Source of the DNA: Acorus gramineus
Taxonomy: Eukaryota; Streptophyta; Magnoliopsida; Acorales; Acoraceae
DNA length: 64,000 nucleotides
NCBI GenBank assembly: GCA_030737835.1
Contig: CM060857.1
Coordinates: 7,253,360 to 7,317,359, forward strand
Reading direction: 5' to 3'
In this document: positions 10,094 to 20,296 of the stretch, in pieces
How the letters are laid out: each line of letters begins with the position of its first letter
Position numbering within the stretch: position 1 is the first letter of the stretch
Program-made: the position numbers and the translations under genes
The notes under the pieces: model-generated
Seen by the model: the letters and a program-made list of their open reading frames with translations, nothing else
Told to the model about the DNA's origin: nothing
Databases searched by the model: none

Positions 10094-13000
10094 TGTTATG
10101 CCTATATCATTTGGAGCCATTTCGGTTAAGCCTTGGTCACTTCTGGGTCATTCAAGGCCTTTTTAATTTTTCAATCGGGGCCGCTAAAATTTTGGCTTTT
10201 AGCCACCTGCGGGAGTTAGAGTACACTGATTGAAAATCTGACTGCATATTATGGGTCCTGGTACCGTTTAGTACTACCCATAAAAATTTCATCGAATTTC
10301 GATAATGTTTTGAAAAATATGCAGTTTCGAATCGCATCCGGGTTTGGCCGTTACTGGGTTTCGGTGGGTGAGATATTTTTGAGTGTGTGGTGCTTCTCTG
10401 CACGCTTCCCAATAAAACAAAAATAAGTTGTTGAGTGAGGGTGAGCCTAACCCTAACCTCACCACCCCGTTATGGTCACCCCAAAATACTATTTGGGCAT
10501 GGAAATGACCATTTTGCCCTCTCTCTCTCTCCCCCTCTCTCCCAACTCGTGGATCTCTCTTTCTCTCCCTCTCTTGGTCTCTTTTTCCTCTCTTTGTGTG
10601 TGGAGAAGGAGGAGGAAGAAGCAAAGGAAGGAGAAGGTGAAGGAGGAAGAGCAAGGTTTGTGTTTGTGTTGTTGTTGTTGATCCCCCTCTCTCTAGCTCC
10701 CTTTTCATGTCTTTCCCCCCTTGATTTGCAGCCAAAGAAGGCTGCAGATAGCTGAGGAGGTGGTGGTGGTTGAGGTGGTCGCGGGTGCATCAAGGGCCCC
10801 CGAATCTCCCCCTTTCATTCCCCCTCCCAAGGTGAGCTCTTCCCCTTCTTTTCTTTGGTTTTTTCATGGCTTAGGGGTTGTTGGGAAGTCATGCATGCTA
10901 GGTAATTGGTTTAGGGTGAGTGAGAAGTGTGGGGGAGGGGTTAAAGGGGTTAAAAGAGTGCCGGGCGCGCGCACAGAGGGGCGCTGGCAGGTGCAGGCGG
11001 GCTCGCAAACGTGCGCGTGCGCGTGCGTGCGGGCGCGTAGGTGCACGCGGACGCTGGCAGCGAGTGGGGTGTGTGCAAGACGTGCGCGCGGGTGCGCGCG
11101 AGTGCGAGCGGGGCAGTGCGCCTGGGGCATGTGTCCGGGCGCGCAGCTGGGTGCCAGTGCGCGCGCGTGCGTGCGAGTGCAGGGGCATGCGTGGGGCTGC
11201 CCAGGGGCTCGGGTAGGTGCTGGGGCACTTGGGCATGCATGCGAGCCCGTATGCGTGCATGTCTAAGTCTTTGATAATTCTAGTGATTTTTAAGTGTTAA
11301 ATTGTGATGTTACTCACCAAATTTGATGCCCTTACCTTGCAAATCTCGTCGGATGGGATGCACGAGGTCCCGGTAATGGTGAGTGGTTCGATCCAAACCC
11401 CCCCCCCCCCCCCTCGGGATGCGCTCGACGAGCGTAGACGCACGCCGCTCATCGATGGGGCCCCCTAGCTATACTACTTGTGTAGATAAGTAGTATGGCC
11501 ATGCTTAAACTATAATATGTAGATATCTTGCATGCTAGGCTTATATACATGTATTGTATTCATGTGTGAATGATTGTGTTGCATGAGCCCCTCTAGTATG
11601 GGCATGTATTTTTAGTAATGTGTATGGATGTATAGAATATGGCATGCCTTAGGTAGTATTGTAATACTACTCCCACCATATTAATTGGAATTTCCAGCAT
11701 GAATAAGTCTGGGTTAATAACGGGCACCTGCCAAATATTCCCTTGTGATAAGACTCAAGGGCGTGCTGTAGTTGTTGCGCCCATGCTAATGGGGCAAAGC
11801 TATGACCAGCTTCATGCGATATGATCTGTCTCGCCCTCTCCCTCTGAACGAACTGAGTAAGTAGATGCGATTTCCTACTCGACTCAAGTTCGTTTGGAAT
11901 ATTGGCATGCACCTGTTAGTGCGCGAGATCGCGTTTGACCCTTTCTTTTAAGTTGGCGATATCCAACGCATGCTTAAGTTAGGCCTTGTGTGCTTACGTG
12001 ATTAATGACCATGTATGCATGTTGTATGATTTATTATGATGTAAATCCAGGTTAGGGAGTGTCCCTATAATTATTAGATGATTGTGCATATGGTTCATGC
12101 ACATAGCTAGATATAATTCTCCTGGATATATTTATATGCGCATGTTAAAAAACTGATAGGCCTATCTGAAATAGGTGTGGGTATGACCCGCTGTCGGGTT
12201 GTACCTTATTAGTTAGAGCGCTAGCGATGTAATCACCCCGTGCATCCGAGCGATGCACTCGTGTGGAATTCAGGAGAATTCATTATCTTATCGGATTGTT
12301 AAGCTGGTAGTGAGGCAACGGTGTGGGAGTACAATAGTATTCGATATCTCGATAAGTGATTATCGAGAGTAGTTGTTTCTCCATTGGGTTCGCTTTGCGA
12401 ACATGGAATGTTTACTCCCAATGTCGTCCGTGTTGAAGAGGGCCGGGTTGTAGCTGTCCTGACAGAGGGCTCCCGGGAGCGTACTGATCGTGGGAGTGTA
12501 CCAGGTAGAGGCTACCCGGGAGAGGGTTAACGAATGATATTGCGAGCGTGGAAATCGTTCTCCCCTTCGTTGGATCCGATGTAGGAACTTCCTGGCGTTG
12601 GAAAAGCTGTCCTGACAGAGGGCTCCCATCCGTAGGTACCACCAAGGCATTCGGAAGCGTACTGATCGTGGGAGTATACCAGGTAGTGACTACCCGGGGA
12701 AAGGGCTACCGGTGGACCAAGGGTGTAGAGCAGTCTAAGTCTCTTCCAAAAGTCCCAAGAGTCTCCCTCTGGGAGTGAGGGTGAGGATGAGGTGAAGACA
12801 CGTTGCCTCGTGACCCATTCGTTGTTCGTCCGTTCCCATAGTTGTTGGGTCCGGTCTCGTATCGATGTTCAAAGACATCGTTGGGCAGTTATCTCGATGT
12901 AGATGATCCAGTAGTGTTGTGTAGACCAGTAATCCCGGGTCTCCTCGACCAACGGTATGGTCTCTCCCTAAAAGTCCCAAGAGTCTCCCTTTGGGAGTGA

Positions 13001-13551
13001 GGGTGAGGGTGAGGTTGGTCGCGCCGCCGCGTGACCTTGTTATCCATTGGGTTTCTACCCATGTTTTCCTTGAAAGGAAATTGCTTTAGTATTGAACTGT
13101 TGTATGGTGATTGGTTTCTAGCCACTCACTGAGCTTGTAGCTCACCCCTCGCATACTTTTCTTTTCAGGGGCAGTGTTGGGCGTGGAGCTGGAGCTTTCC
13201 TGTGGCGTGGTCTTATGGGCGTGGAGCGTTCTTCTGGCGGGTGGCGAGTGCGAGGCTGTCAGCAGTCCTATAGTCATTGTATGTATTGTAAATCGTGCAT
13301 GTGGCACAGGTTGTATTTTCTTTGGTCTAGACTTGGCTCTCATAGGACAGTGATTGTGTATTCGAGTCTATAATAATGTTTTTGGTTTACAGACATTGTT
13401 TATATATTATGCTTTCGCTTTTCAGCCAGTTATCATTATCCTTGCTTTGCCACCTTGTGTGTTGTTGTTGGAGTCTTTATTGACCTCAGGTATTGATAGC
13501 TAATATTTTATTATTGCCACGTCTCGGGGACGGCCACCCTGGGACATGACA
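10094..13551 (+). mobile_element. 5' LTR (type A) of Tekay derivative A1
   Basis: It begins TGTTATGCCTATATC and ends GGGACATGACA, 3,458 bp, and is followed five bases later by a tRNA-iMet primer site, so this is a 5' LTR and not a solo one. It carries the A-type 5' module, an alternating GC-rich block (about 10960-11265), a 16-C run near 11397, and a 3' module with GGGTGAGGGTGAGG tracts near 12776 and 12995. The plus LTR piece at 16616-17619 closely matches its 3' third and may be part of the partner LTR. Confidence 0.88.
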
Positions 13552-15862
13552 AAAGTTGGTATCAGAGCCTAAGTCTAGTTGTATAGATGATGAGTCGTAG
13601 GATTGTCATCTGGGTACTCTTGTTTTAGAAGTTATCTTAGGTTGCTGACATGCCTCCTCGCATCCGTTGACATGGACGTGACCCCCCTGGACCCACCCTT
13701 AAGTTGTCGGCTGGGTCGGCTGAACAGGGTCAGTTGTTGGATCCCTTGTTGCGGGATTAAGGCTTGGGTAGGAGATTCTAGCCTAGTAGTGTGATAATGA
13801 TGAATTGGTCGCAATTTCTAAGGTATGGATTGCACCTCGATAATGGAGCTTCTTACCCGTGCATCGGTATTGCTGGTAACCATGGAGTTCGCGTGCGGCA
13901 CCAGTTTCAAGTGTTGAGGATGTGGCGTATTGCTCATTAAGGGGTGATGTCTTCTTCCAGCCTTCCTACTCAGGATTAAGGGGCCTTGCGGGGTCATCGT
14001 TGAGACCCGGGCTAGGGTACTCCGTGTTCCTTGTTTGGTTGTCGGGATATCCTATATTGGGCCCTCATAGTGCCCTGCCAAGGTTCTTTTCCCAGTCAAG
14101 GAATACCTTTGAAGCATCAAATTGATGATGGATTTTTCTCTCACTTGGAAGGTGCTGTAGCGAGTGGTGATGCATACGATCGGGATTGGGTACATCCTAT
14201 TGCAGCTTGGTGGGCGATTGCTTGTGGACTGGGTTCCATAGTGGCATCTGGAGTCACTTCGATATATCATTGTGCGTTGTAGCTGCCCGGTTGAGGCCAG
14301 AGCCCTGTGAGGTGCTCCCAGATACTATGCTTGTTGGTGCGCCCATATGGCAGAGATAGCGGGCTTGGGAGGCTACCAGGTAGAGGCCACACCGGGAGAG
14401 TGCTACTGGATGATGTCGAGAGCGTGGACTCCCCGTAATGAATCTGCCCATGGAGTGCAGGATGCTGTAGTTCCAACGGTTACAGTTGAGCGACCTATCT
14501 CTGGCGGCATGTGAAGCACAGTTGTGGAAACTGTCGCATTTTGCCCCACATTGGTCACAAAAAAGGAGACGCGATGCTAGCATTCGTGATGGGACTCAAT
14601 CGCCATGGGACTCAATCGCCCTATCAGATAGATGACGTCGCATAGGCATTGTCGAGGTTCGACGACCCCTTATTGCGTGTCTTGTGGATTAAGTGCGGTT
14701 GAGCGGCTTACCAAGCGCGTAAGTGTCATCATGAGCGCTAGCCATGCTCGAGGAGCAGAATTTGGGCTTAAATGTTCGAGGTGTTGTTTTGATCTTCCCG
14801 TGAGTGTTGAAGATCAATTACCCTTGCCACGAATTGATGATCTATCTGACCAGCTCTGGGAGCGGGCATCTGCTGTTAGATCGATCTTCGCACAAGGGTA
14901 CCACAAGTTGGAGATCCGGGAGTTGGACATCCCATAGATGGCCTTTCGTGACCGTTTCAGGCACTACGAGTTTTAAGTACTGTTGTCGGGGTTGACGAAT
15001 GCGTCAGATGCCTTCGTGGATCTCAAAAGTTTCATTGGGCTTCCGTGGACTACTTTGGGGTAGTATTCATTGAGATTGCTAGTGGTGCGATGAAAAGGCG
15101 ATATGGGTGACCTTGTTTCCCCCGGTTTGCATGCCCTCAAGCAAAGTTTGAGAATCATCATCGCGTTGAAAAACGTCAGTCCATGGAGATTCCTCAGTGA
15201 ACGTGGGAGTGGGTTATCAGGGATTGTTGCGGACTCGCTAATGTCACGTTCGGGTCACGACGCCGTTTAGGTGATCATTGACCGACTGACTAAGTCTGCG
15301 CTTCCCTCCCTAATCCGACTGATTGAGTCTCTGGACGCTTTGACGTGGGTTTTCACCTTCGCGATTGTTCGTCTTCATGGCACTCCAGTCGGCGCTATTT
15401 TCGGTTGAGACGCGAGGGTTACTTTGAGGTTGTGGCGCAGCCTTGACAGGCTTTGGCGCGAGCCTCCATTTAAGTATAGCGTTTCATCGCCGATGGACAG
15501 CCAGACAAAGAGGACGATTCAGACCTTGGAGGACATGCTAAGTGCTTGCGTGCTCGATGATGAGGGCAGTTGGGTGAGGCACCACCCATTTGTTGGGGTA
15601 TGCCTGCAAGACGGCTGCCATTTGAGCATCCAGATGGATCTGTGAAAGGCACTCTACAAGCGCAGTTTTATACCTCCCTTGTGTTGGGACGGTTGAGGAG
15701 CGCCAGTTGGAGGGGCCACAAGTTAGTTGTTTGACCTTGCGGTGGCCAGGTTGGTTCGTGTGTGCATCTGCACCTCCTAGAACCGACAGAAGGGCTATGC
15801 AGGTCATCGTCGCCAGGAGCTTACCTTTGGGTTTGGCGACCATGTTTTTGTGAAGGTGTCCC
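13552..15862 (+). pseudogene. Internal region of Tekay derivative A1: gag start, LTR-derived patch, RT and integrase remnants
   Basis: A gag-like start (MPPR) at 13650 is soon followed by stops. About 13930-14460 is not coding but resembles Tekay LTR sequence (parts of 12410-12600 and 44430-44540). RT remnants appear at about 14800-15030: PLPRIDDL, GYHKLEIRE, then HYEF and GLTNASDAF, matching the plant gypsy RT pattern with lesions. Integrase remnants at about 15250-15640 show VIIDRLTKSA, VRLHGTPV and a DSQTKRTIQTLEDMLSACVL stretch. From 15640 to 15862 come RQKGYAGHRRQELTFGFGDH and VFVKVS of the integrase C-terminus. Stops include TGA at 15406-15408, also present in A2. It cannot encode a functional polyprotein. 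Confidence 0.82.
13557..13568 (+). promoter_or_regulatory. Primer binding site of A1 (tRNA-iMet type)
   Basis: TGGTATCAGAGC lies just after the LTR end. It is the canonical plant minus-strand primer site complementary to the 3' end of initiator tRNA-Met. Confidence 0.92.
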
Positions 15863-16615
15863 AGGACTACGCGCGTCAAGCGCATCCCGAGGGGGGGGAT
15901 TGGATCAAACCACTCACCGCAACCCGGGACCTTGCGCATCCCATCCGATGAGATCTAGGGAGGGGGAATGAAGGGGGGAGATTCGGGGGCCCTCGATGCA
16001 CCCGCGACCACCTCAACCACCACCACCACTACCACCACCTCCTCAGCCTTCTTTGGCTTGCTCTTCCTCCTTCACCTTCTCCTTCCTTTGCTTCTTCCTC
16101 CTCCTTCTCCACACACAAAGAGAGGAAAAAGAGACCAAGAGAGGGAGAGAAAGAGAGATCCACGAGTTGGGAGAGAGGGGAGAGAGAGAGAGGGCAAAAT
16201 CTCATTTCCATGCCCAAATAGTGTTTTGGGGTGACCATAAGGGGGTGGTGAGGTTAGGGTTAGGCTCACCCTCACTCAACCACTTATTTTTACTTTATTG
16301 AGAAGCGTGCGGAGAAGCTCCACACACTCGAAAATATCTCGCCCACCGAAACCCAGTAACGGCTAAAGCTGGATGCGATTCGGAACTGCATATTTTTCAA
16401 AACGTTACCGGAATTCGATGAAATTTTTATGGGTAGTACTAAACGGTACCAGGACCCATAAGATGCAGTTAGATTTCTAATCAGAGTGCTCTAACTCCCG
16501 CAGGTGGCTAAAAGTCAAAATTTTAGCTGCTCCGATAAAAAAATTACGAAGGCCTGAACGACCCAGAAGTGACCAAGGCTTAAATGAAATGGCTCGAAAT
16601 GACACAGGCATAACA
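15863..16615 (-). mobile_element. Minus-strand Tekay LTR fragment with internal deletion
   Basis: It joins the A1 integrase remnant abruptly at about 15863. The motif GAGATCT at 15950-15956 is followed directly by the AGGGAGGGGGAATG stretch, so the GC-rich block normally between them is gone. It ends with the A-type terminus CAGGCATAACA at 16615. It contains a (CCA)n/(CTT)n pyrimidine-rich part and no gene. Confidence 0.75.
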
Positions 16616-17619
16616 GTGGAAATCGGTCTCCCCTTCGTTGGATCCGATGTAGGAACTTCCCGGCATTGGAAAAGCTGTTCTGACAGAGGGCTCTCATCTG
16701 TAGGTACCACCGAGGCGTTCAGAAGCGTACTGATCGTGGGAGTATACCAGGTAGTGACTACCCGGGGAAAGGGCTACCTGTGGACCAAGGGTGTAGAGCA
16801 GTCTAAGTCTCTTCCAAAAGTCCCAAGAGTCTCCCTCCGGGAGTGAGGGTGAGGATGAGGTGAAGACACGTCGCCTCGTGACCCATTCGTTGTTTGTCCG
16901 TTCCCATAGTTGTTGGGTCCGGTCTCGTATCGATGTTCAAAGACATCGTTGGGAAGTTATCTCGATGTAGATGATCCAGTAGTGTTGTGTAGACCAGTAA
17001 TCCCGGGTCTCCTCGACCAACGGTATGGTCTCTCCCTAAAAGTCCCAAGAGTCTCCCTCCGGGAGTGAGGGTGAGGGTGAGGTTGGTCGCGCCGCCGCGT
17101 GACCTTGTTATCCATTGGGTTTCTACCCATGTTTTCCTTGAAAGGAAATTGCCTTAGTATTGAACTATTGTATGGTGATTGGTTTCCAGCCACTCACTGA
17201 GCTTGTAGCTCACCCCTCGCATACTGTTTCTTTTTAGGGGCAGTGTTGGGCATGGAGCTGGAGCTTTCCTGTGGCGTGGTCTTATGGGCGTGGAGCGTTC
17301 TTCCGGCGGGTGGCGAGTGCGAGGCTGTCAGCAGTCCTAGAGTCATTGTATGTATTGTAAATCATGCATGTGGCACAGGTTGTATTTTCTTTGGTCTAGA
17401 CTTGGCTCTCACAGGACAGTGATTGTGTATTCGAGTCTGTAATAATGTTTTTGATTACAGACATTGTTTATATATTATGCTTCCGCTTTTCAGTCAGTTA
17501 TCATTATCCTTGCTTTGCCACCTTGTGTGTTGTTGTTGGAGTCTTTATTGACCTCAGGTATTGATAACTGATATTTTATTATTGCCACGTCTCGGGGACG
17601 GCCGCCCTGGGGCGTGACA
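16616..17619 (+). mobile_element. 3' part of a plus-strand Tekay LTR
   Basis: Homologous to about 12548-13551 of A1 with few differences, ending GGGGCGTGACA. The 5' two-thirds is missing and is replaced by the abutting minus-strand LTR terminus. It may be the remnant 3' LTR of A1. Confidence 0.78.
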
Positions 17620-19043
17620 CGCGTCGAGCGCATCCCGAGGGGGGGGGGATTGGATCGAACAACTCACCATTACCCGGGACCTCGCGCATCCCATCCGACG
17701 AGATCTGCAAGGTAAGGGCATCAAATTTGGTGAGTAACATCACAATTTAACACTTAGAATTTACTAGAAATGCCAAAGACTTAGACATGCACGCATGCAA
17801 GCACGCGCGTACGCACGCATGCCCGAGTGCCCCCGCACCTACCCGAGACCCTGGGCATCCCCACGCATGCCCCAGCACGCGCCCGTACGCGCGCGCATGC
17901 TCCGACACGTAGTCTCGTGCCCAGACGCATGCCCCGCGCGTGTGCACGCTCGCGCGTGCCCGCTTGCTGCCAGCGTCCGCGCGCACGTGCACGCACACGC
18001 GCGTGTCTGCCGCCCGCCTGTGCCTGCCAGCGCGCGCCCAGTCAATCTTAACCCTTTTCCCCAACCCCTCACACACACTCTAACCCATCTACCTAGCATG
18101 CATGACCTCTCTAACCATCCCAACAGCCCAAAAAAATCAAGAAGAAGGGGAAGAGGACTTACCAAAAGAGGGAAAGGGAAAGGGGGAGATGCGGGGCTCT
18201 CGACGCGCCCACAGCCACCTCAACCACCACCACCACCACGCCTCCTCTTCAGCCTCTCTCCAGCCCTCATTGGCTGCAAATCAGGGGGGGGGAACAAGAT
18301 ATGAGACGGTGCTTGAGAGAGGAGAATCAATAACAACAACAACACCTACACAAACTTTTCTCTTCCTCCTTCTCCTTCTCCTTCTCTTTTCTTTGAGGAA
18401 ATAACACAAACACATGGGGAGGGGATTTAAAGAGAGAAAGAGAGACCCAAGAGAGTCTACGTGAGAAGTGGGAGGGAGAGAGAGAGAGATATTTTGGGCA
18501 AATAAATATCTAAAAGAGGGATCCAATGACCAATTCGTCCCTGACTAGAAATTTTGTACATGCTTCACTAGAACAGCCATAACTTACTCAATATAGCTCC
18601 GAATTGCACAATGCAAAGTCCACTGACAAGCCAAGAAGCTTATCTACAACTTTCATGTTTATGCCAAGATCAAATAATCCCTCCAGCTATTCCGAAATGT
18701 GAGCTAAACATTGAACATGGCTGCTGCCAGAATTTTTCATCCCAGAGGCATACTTGGAAAAATACCCATAACTTTTACTACATGAATCCAGTTGATCTAA
18801 TTCCACTTTTTTACGAAAGCTAACTCAAAACTGAGCATCTCATGATAAAATCATATTTAAACCTCTTCATCTTGGATTTTAACAAAATTAAATCTAAATA
18901 CCAAATCGGAAATACATAACTTCTAGGAGAAAATTTTGTAACTTAATTTTCAATCAGAGCGCTCCGACTCCTGCAAGGGGCTAAAAGCAAAAATTTTAGC
19001 ACTCTGATCGAAAAATAAGGCTCCAAATGACACAGGCATAACA
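17620..19043 (-). mobile_element. Minus-strand Tekay LTR fragment with C-type 5' module
   Basis: It starts inside an LTR at CGCGTCGAGCGC, passes the GC-rich block (about 17790-18050) and the C-type 5' module (from about 18540), and ends CAGGCATAACA at 19043 next to the P2 leader. Its 3' module is absent. Confidence 0.78.
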
Positions 19044-19446
19044 GTTTTCCTTCGCGATGTCTCTCTCCAAGCAGATTGTTCCCTATGCGGAGAATGTCTA
19101 CGCCTTTGTTCCTCATGGTTCCGTCGGCTCTCTCAAAGGGAGTGTGAGCGTTGACGGGTTCGCTGTCATCGATTCGAGGAAGAAGTACTTCCCTCTGAAT
19201 CGAGTGCAACAAAGGTGTCAGCATCGGACTTTGGGCGAGTCGGGGGCGCAGCGGTGCACTTCCGGACGTGCCTTCCTCAGGGGGGCACGGCGTGTGTGGG
19301 GGTTCTTCGGGGGTAGGGATCTGGTGCGCGCCTTGGTAGGCTCGGTTGGATCGTCTCTCGGAAGGGTGGAAAGAGGGTGTGTAGTTCCTCGCTGGAGTTC
19401 TTGACAGCTCCTCACGAGGATTCAGGGGGTGGTTGTGATCGCCACC
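19044..19446 (-). mobile_element. P-element leader next to P2 LTR
   Basis: Homologous to the leaders at 9781-10093, 56700-57139 and 62400-62587, read on the minus strand from the primer-like TGGCGATCAC at the LTR edge. It is truncated on its downstream side by the Tekay LTR ending at 19043. A minus-strand frame stays open from the LTR through this leader, and part of it is shared with P3, but I recognise no domain in it. Confidence 0.6.
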
Positions 19447-20083
19447 TGCTTTCTCGAAAAGCCAAAAAAGTTGGGGTTGGATTTGATCTCCTTCATGGGG
19501 GAGTTTGTGCAGCCTCCGCTCTGAGATACGGGCTTGCCGCACACAAAGGTGAAAAACAGGAATCCTTTTCACCCTCCGGAACATGACAAAGGGGGTGTTT
19601 GGAAAATCAGGGTGTGGTGCAGGTGAGGGCCGGCTAGTGGACAATAGCGGCCTGCTGGGGGACGGCTAGTTGAGATTAGCCGCCTGGGAACTGGTTCAAT
19701 TTGGACAGAACCTGGGTAGGAAGTGGGTTTGGGTTTGGCTGAGGTTAAACTAGATTTAACCCGGGTTTTGGAGAGTGGATTTGGAGAGTGCATTTGTGTA
19801 GGGAATGGGTTTTCTACTCACAAATAGAACTCTCTTTCTGTCTCCCAAAGATTTCAAGTGGTAGGTGTGGGTTGTTGAATTTGTGAATTGATGATGTTGT
19901 GGATTGGGAATTGTTTTGAAATACTTTGGACCTCCTCTATTTATAGTAAGAGAGAGGTAGGGGAATGTCCATTGGACAATAAATCAAATTGGATAATAGG
20001 GTGGTTGATTTGACCTCCCATTAGATCTTTTGTTCTCTAACACTGTCCAGTTGAGGGGTGGCTGGTTGAAACTAGCCACCCGA
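19447..20083 (-). mobile_element. P LTR copy P2, lacking its first third
   Basis: The 3' end (TGCTTTCTCG on the plus strand) is at 19447. The TATA box is CTATAAATAG read on the minus strand at 19937-19946. Similarity to P1 and P3 stops near 20083, where GACTGGGTCCC of the PMD promoter begins. The TGTAGATACCC terminus and about 400 bp of U3 are missing, so the LTR is fused directly to the PMD2 promoter. Confidence 0.75.
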
Positions 20084-20296
20084 CTGGGTCCCTTATAACC
20101 GAAAAGAGACCTTCTCTCACCCGCACGTTTTAAAACGGTTGCTTTTCCCTCTCTTCTTCTTCTTCTTCTTCTTCTCCATTTTAAACCGAAAAAACGTGGC
20201 TTCCTTGGCTTTGATTCGCCCTATATCATCTCCTTCTTATTGATTTTGAAACCCTAAAACCTTTTGGGTTCTCCTTTTTATTTGAAACTCGAGAAG
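20084..20296 (+). promoter_or_regulatory. PMD2 core promoter and 5' UTR
   Basis: TTATAA at 20093-20098 lies about 200 bases before the start codon. A (CTT)n pyrimidine run at about 20154-20176 and an AAACCCTAAAAC motif near 20250 follow. The minus-strand TATA of P2 is about 147 bp away, pointing the other way, so the two transcription units are arranged head-to-head. Confidence 0.55.

Noticed and set aside
10440-10470. Telomere-like CCTAACCCTAACC
   Set aside because: Only two units, present at the same place in every A-type LTR; not a telomere or interstitial telomeric array.
12735-13125. Frames encoding repeated TLTPRGRLLGLL-like peptides in many places
   Set aside because: They are translations of the G-rich LTR repeat and appear wherever that repeat occurs, with shifting frames and no start context.
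14254-14583. Cysteine-rich minus-strand frame, possible zinc knuckle
   Set aside because: It is antisense to A1 and overlaps the LTR-derived patch; cysteine spacing does not fit the C-x2-C-x4-H-x4-C knuckle.
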